A stretch of DNA of 64,000 bases, taken from contig OX457026.1 of assembly GCA_949752745.1 (NCBI GenBank), forward strand, positions 70,621,091 through 70,685,090. Reading direction: 5' to 3'. Each line of letters starts with the position of its first letter. Position 1 is the first letter of the stretch. Origin of the DNA: Protula sp. h YS-2021 (Eukaryota; Annelida; Polychaeta; Sabellida; Serpulidae). A program made the position numbers and the translations under genes. Positions 37,501-44,004 of this stretch are shown here, one piece after another. The notes under the pieces were generated by a model that was given only the letters and a program-made list of their open reading frames with translations, was not told where the DNA came from and ran no database searches.

Positions 37501-40500
37501 ACGTCGTTTAACGAGAAGTTCTATGTTTGACAGTAAGTAACAACAGTTGAAATCTGAAAAGGCCCTGGCAAGTTTGCTGTCATTTTTTTCTTTTGTTCGT
37601 TTAAAGACTTTGATGGGGAAAGTGACACTGACGATTGGCCGATTGAAGGGAAGCTCCGCCTCCTCTTCGCGGCGTAATTCGAGTCAAACGAGCAGCGATA
37701 GGGCAATGAAAAAGTCCGAATCAAACCTCAGCAACAACAAGAAAGGAAAACATTCTAAAAGTAAGTGAATTAACACAGAAATATGGGCGCATTTGAAAGA
37801 AACCTAAGGTTTTTATGTCGTTTAGAAAGGCAAGTTCCTGCCTTATTTTATTTAAAGAACTACTTTTTATCTCATTTTGTCTTTATATTAATTCAAGCAC
37901 AGTTTCCTTAACTGACAACTTTTTATGTGTTTGAGGGATTTGCATCTTCCCTCCGTGTGTTGGAGCGAATTTTTCAAAACGCTTTTAATCGTTCATACAG
38001 TTCTGTACTTAACTTTGTTGCTTTGACTCAAGCTTTATCTTTAAGACAGTGCTGACAAGTATTTTGAAATAACAACTAGTTATCTGTTTCTTAAATTAAA
38101 AGTTTTTGCATTTTAATATGATTTTGCGTTAGCGAACAAATTGCAATCTTTTATCTTTAATTAATTTAGTGCGCGTACAACATTATAATATTTTTTCCCT
38201 ATTAATTGGTATTTTGTTATTAACATTTTACAGTATGTTAATGTGGTTGAGTAGCTAGCAAAACATTTAATTGTGCTTTAATTTGCGTCCAAAGTTTAAG
38301 AGGTAACTATTCACACACTTCACACTCAACGGGGGTCGCTATGCACGAAACAGCACGTTTTAAAAAGTTAGACTTGTTCCAAAATGAAGACAATAATTGC
38401 CCCATCCCATGTGCAGAAACTTTAAAAATGAACGGTTTGGTGTTCTAGATTGTACGGTAATAATTGCGCATGCGCCGTGACCGTGTAATTAGACAGTGTT
38501 AAGCTGTACGACCGACATAGAAAGTAGTTCCCCGCGGAGAACTTGTATAACTATGTTAATCACCTCTTGTACGTATTTCTCCGCTTAGCCGCTTCATTGT
38601 ACCTTCCGCAGTCGCGCGGGGCTGCCGGAGAACAAGGCGCTCAAACAGTGACACTGCTCTCGTTCCGTGCGAGATCCACTAACGAGAAATGTGGTACATT
38701 CTCCTAGCAGGCAAATCGCTTTCATTGTTGTTCTTATCTCCACTTCCGTGTCTCGTGTTTCGACTCGTTATATATAATGATAGTAGCGTAAACCAGTTCC
38801 GTGTTTGTCGTGTTCGGTATTAATCGACTTCATGTTGGTACCGTAACCGAAGGAATATCGCGTCGTTTGTCTGATTATTAGCAGTAGGCACGCGTTGGAT
38901 GTGTGCATGTTGTTTTAGCACTCCGGCAGTAAACTTTTCAGTTTCGTCGGTAAATGTAATGTTAAAAAAAAAAAAAGAATTAATACGCTGTTGTACAGAT
39001 GTCGAATAACTAAATGCGGTAAACAGTAATTGTCCATGGCCTGGTGTTTGTGAAGAAGGAAAACACAATTTGTATTGGCAAGATTTTTATGTTCTCTGTT
39101 ATGTTCTTTAGTCGGGTTATACGCTATTTCTTCAGCCACACACACATGTTTATCATAAAGGAGTATCAAAAACCCGAGGAAGTATTTAACAACTTTCCAC
39201 CATCTTCTGCAGTTTTTTTTTTTACCGCTTTTCCAAATGTTTTTTTTTTTATGGGAATTTTCGCAAACAATTGTATCTTATTTAATAAAAATAGTGACAC
39301 TCTGGTATAATAATATTTACCGGATCTCGATTTGTCACACAGGCACCTAACCATATACCTCGATTTGTTGATACTATATATAGATTTATCGTTTATTACC
39401 GATTATTTGACATTAGAACTAGGTACGTTTGGGGTGTTTTTAAAGCCAATTTACCTTTGACTGACAAATGCTATAGCAGTCAGCTGAGCCGGCGGTCACT
39501 TGACGGTATTTTTTGTGATTGTTGTGTCATATTTCTGTGCATCGTCGAACCTGTAATCAATTGTGAAAAGAAAAAAAACATTCTTGTACAACTGAGTGTT
39601 GTGTTGCTTCAGATATCCCTTGTTTCACATCCTTGAAATATTTCTTAATTTCTAATAAGAAAAAAAATTAATATGTTGGCCATTCTTAGATTTGCTTGCC
39701 TTTTGTTGAGTATTTCATGAGCCCATTTCCATCACACTAAAATTTATGTTCTTCTGTATCCCTTTATTAAAACCATGCCAGTTTGAAACAGAATTCTATG
39801 CAGCCGAAATGTTTTTAGTGGTGATAAAACGTACTGAATTTCAAAAGTGTAAAATTATCTGAATTAAAGAAGTAGTAAATTCAATTTTTTGCCGCCAAAA
39901 AATGAGCAGTACTTATGTTTTATTTTTTTATCTAACACTTTGAGCATGCGCGTTAGGATCCACGAGATAGATGTTGTTTCGTAACATGTTCTTCTAATGA
40001 TATTTATTTTTCATAAGTGGTTAAAAGAAACCTGACCACTTGTTTGTGTATCTTTTTTACAGGTCTGACATCTTCAAAAAGCTACTAACCAAGCCTTATA
40101 TGAAAAGCGATGCAAAAGCTATTTTTTTCTACTTATTATGCTATAGCTTAATTCTTAGATTCTATAATTTTTTCGGTATTTCACGTTTCTTGTTACCATT
40201 CCAAATAGTTGAATAGCGCGTGCTGTTTATCGTTTTTTTTACTTCAATTAGTTGGCTTAATGATTATTTTTCATCTTCCCATTACTTTGTTTTTGTTATT
40301 TTAGAAATCTAGAATGTGATATTTATTTAACTTAAGCGTATACATGTACGTAGTCTTGGGTGTTAAATATTTTTAGTGGTTTAAAAAGAAGGGGGTCGTG
40401 CTACAAATCAAAACGTGTGTGCAATTTATTTTTTAGAATTCATTACTGTACTCTTTATTTATCTCTTTTCAACCTGTTTTATTTGATGTTAGCGCCTGGC

Positions 40501-43500
40501 ATTTAGCATTGAGACATTTGCACGTCACAGTTTCTGCGCTCCATGATGTCCCAAGTTAGATTGTGCGTTCCTCAGAATTCCCATTTAGATTCTATGTCTC
40601 TCAGAATCCCCACAATTCTGTGGAATGGCAGCAAGTTTGTAAAATTACTTTCGTTAAAACAATCTCTGCAATTTCGGTAATTGTATTGCAAAGTTTAGAC
40701 TTCATTTTTTTTTTTAATCCATAAACAAAAATATCGCGTGCTTGGTTGGTGGTTGAGTAAGCCTTTGCGAGGAGTCAGGTGTTGCTATGGTAACACCATA
40801 GCGACCGCCACAGGTTAGCAATTGGAAACGTGTTGTATAATGGCATTGTTCACACCACGTTATTTGCTTTTTTTTTCAGTTTTTGCATATGGCAGCCTTT
40901 GATCCGCGTGTGTTCTCTGTGTTGTATTTTTGGTTGGCTGTTTGCAATTATCCCGACGAGTAGCCACATTCATTTTAAAGCTATGATTGTTCATTTTGAT
41001 TTTTAAAAAAATAATGGATGTTGTTACTTTGTGAGATTCTTTTTACGACAGTATTCTTTATGAGATCAGTATTCTACTGAATACACTGTTATCAGCATTA
41101 TTAGAATATGGTTTCGAGTTCAGCTGTGATAAGCGAAGTTGTGTGCTTTTACAGCTAAAATTACATATTGCCAACATATACTTTAACGGCTACAAAATAA
41201 ATGACACAAACCGACTACACACGCTGACGTCATTGCCCCGCTGTAAGACGCACAAGCCAAATCACACTTTAGGTGTTTCGAATAAAATGAATTTTGAATT
41301 GCTATTGCGAGGGAACTGGGTAAAAAATGAAAGAAATGATAGAAAAATATAGAAGAAATATCGCAAAAACAGCTTATACTCGGAACATTAAAGAAATTGA
41401 ACCTTGAAACTACTTGTTAAAACCTTTAATACATTTTTAAAATAGCATGCGGGTTGTTAAAAACCCGATTGCTCTTTTGTGCAAGAGAAATTTGAGATTT
41501 GGGCGAAATCTCCCTGTCATTTATTTCATTTTTTACCCTGTTATTTCTATTCGAAAAGCAGAATTTTGGCGCATTTTTATTGGGAACGCTCATAGTGTGA
41601 TTTGGCTTATGATAGAGCGTTACGTTTAATCATACATAAGCTGCAAGGTTGATGTACCTATCACAGCACACATTGTGTATCCTCAGCCGGTCTGACCGGG
41701 TAGCGAAACTGAAGCCTCTTTTTTGGATTTGGAGTTCATGGAATGCTTTAGAAATTTTTGCTTGTCAGATTGCGTAATTCATTTCCTTTTATTTTTCCCT
41801 CATTATGGCCCACATGATTTTTGTGACGTCACACATTGTCCAGACAATGTTTTGGCTACTGGTGCCAGGTTTTTTCAGTATAAATCCTTACGGAAGTCTG
41901 GATCTCGCGTTGAAATTATCCGCATGGGAGAAGGAAAGAAATACTCACCGCATCATACTGTGTACTGCGTAGAATGAATAGAGCCCGATTGGATTCAAAA
42001 AGTGCATCTTGGGAAGAAATTCTAACTGTAGGTTTCTGTTGTAAAGAGCACTGAAGAGTCTATTTAAAATCTCAACAGACGCTGGTATAACAGGGGTGAA
42101 TAACATATGACCACGTCTTTCTTACGGCCTCTACTATACATGGCGTACGTGTATTCTGCACGTGTTATTTCTAACCATTTTCTCCACATTGAACAGCCAA
42201 CGGCAAACTCCACTTAAGCCGACATCAGTTATTCTTTTTTCAAAGCTGCAGTGAAAAATAAAACTGCTAAATAAATATGGGGTTTATTGCTTAATTTGAC
42301 ACATTTGTCTTGTCAAAATTCGAGTGATGTCGGTTTAACAAAGTTTTCCTGTGGCAACATGCTTTATGTGGTTGTGATGCTAGATATTTTCTTAAATCTG
42401 TTTTGCTAAATATTCTTTTGCTCTGTTTTGATAGTCAGCTTTAAAGCGACAGTCCTTTTGTTTATGCAAATTTATGCAAATTTTTCGCTAAACGCTCGCA
42501 ATTGTTTGTTGTTTACACTGCAGCACTGAGCACGAGCAGTACGATGAGTGGCAACGCGACGCCGACGCTGCGCGAGGTAACCGTGTCTCGGGACAGCTCG
42601 GGATCACTCGGCCTCAGCATCGCCGGAGGTCGGGCCAGTGCTCTTGGCGATGTGCCTATCACTGTGGCCAGCCTAGCTCCGACGGGCCCAGCCGCGCTGT
42701 GTGGTGAGATCAAGGTCAGGTTATGATTTTGTTAAAAAGCTCATCTAGCAGTCAAGGTCAAATCAGAATAAAGGCTAAAGCATTTGCTTTTATTGAAGTC
42801 AAGGTGACAAAATGAAGTGAAATGTGTATGGATTGCTTTATATTGCAGATTATTGAGGTGGTTGTAGGCTACGTGTAAAAAAGTGAAAACTATGTGCGTA
42901 ATCCGAGTCGTTCCTTTTCAGAACTAGATTGAAATTATACCTATAACTGTTTAATCTTGGTCTGTATCCTATAAAACACTGTATGGAGATGAGGCGCGTG
43001 GACTTGTTTTATAGGAGGGAGACCACATATTGTCCATTAACGGGGTGACCACGGCCAATGTGACACATCAGGAAGCTGTACAGATGCTCAAGTCCACCCA
43101 AGCCATTGTCACTCTTCAGCTCATACAAGGTAAACACTCACGCATACTGGTAAACTCAAGCCTGGACTCACGCACATGTTTTCTCAAACCAAATTTGAGG
43201 TAGACTAAGCTATTACATATGTAAAGCTCAAGTCTGCACTCACATACCTTGTAAACATTTTATACGCCGACTCAACTTCGATTCGAAGTTTCGACATCGA
43301 CCCGGGCGAATTACAGCATTAAATCATACACATTGGTTGTGATTGGTTGCCATCAGAGATGAGCGTCTTTGACTCAACGTTGAGCAGGCGTTGGATGAAC
43401 AATGTTGTTTAAGCGTTGTTGCTTTTGGTCGCAACCTAAACCCCCACTCTGCAAGTATAAATAACCTGTTCAGTGTAGCGTTGAAAAGATGTCAGAAAAT

Positions 43501-43972
43501 CGACGTTGTATTGGCGTCGTTGTCACAATGAAACACCTTCGTCCTGCTATCGCGCACTGGAAATGGAAGCCATGACAGTTCGCTTCGAAAATAGATGGAA
43601 ATGAAAACGTGAAATATGAGAATTTATGGAGCGCGTAACCCTTTGAAAAATATTCATGAAAATTGACTTCATAATATTCTGCGTTACCGTGTGGCCCACT
43701 GATGGGGTACTTTGACTGAGGGGTGACCGCAACACCTTATGTTTGTCGCTGTCTGGATGGTGTTTCTGGATTACTATTTTCCCGACGTCTGTAGAACGTT
43801 GTTTCGATGAGTCTGCCATTTTGCGTGCGTTCTTCATGGATGGCACCTTGCGTACGGGACTGAAAGTTTGAAGCATTATCATGGTGTGTATGACAATACG
43901 GAGCACGTGTACAACACGTATACCACACGTGAAACGGAGGGATATAATTTTGAACTTTTCGGTCTTGCCGTC

Positions 43973-44004
<32 letters not shown>

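Larger units (their letters stand above)
37761..42523. other. MPDZ intron between PDZ11 and PDZ12 exons
   Basis: Mostly AT-rich with no domain-coding exon. It contains a possible alternative terminal exon (40063-40088), an X-box-like palindrome (40778-40806) and a TTAA-flanked MITE candidate (42218-42334). Confidence 0.5.
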
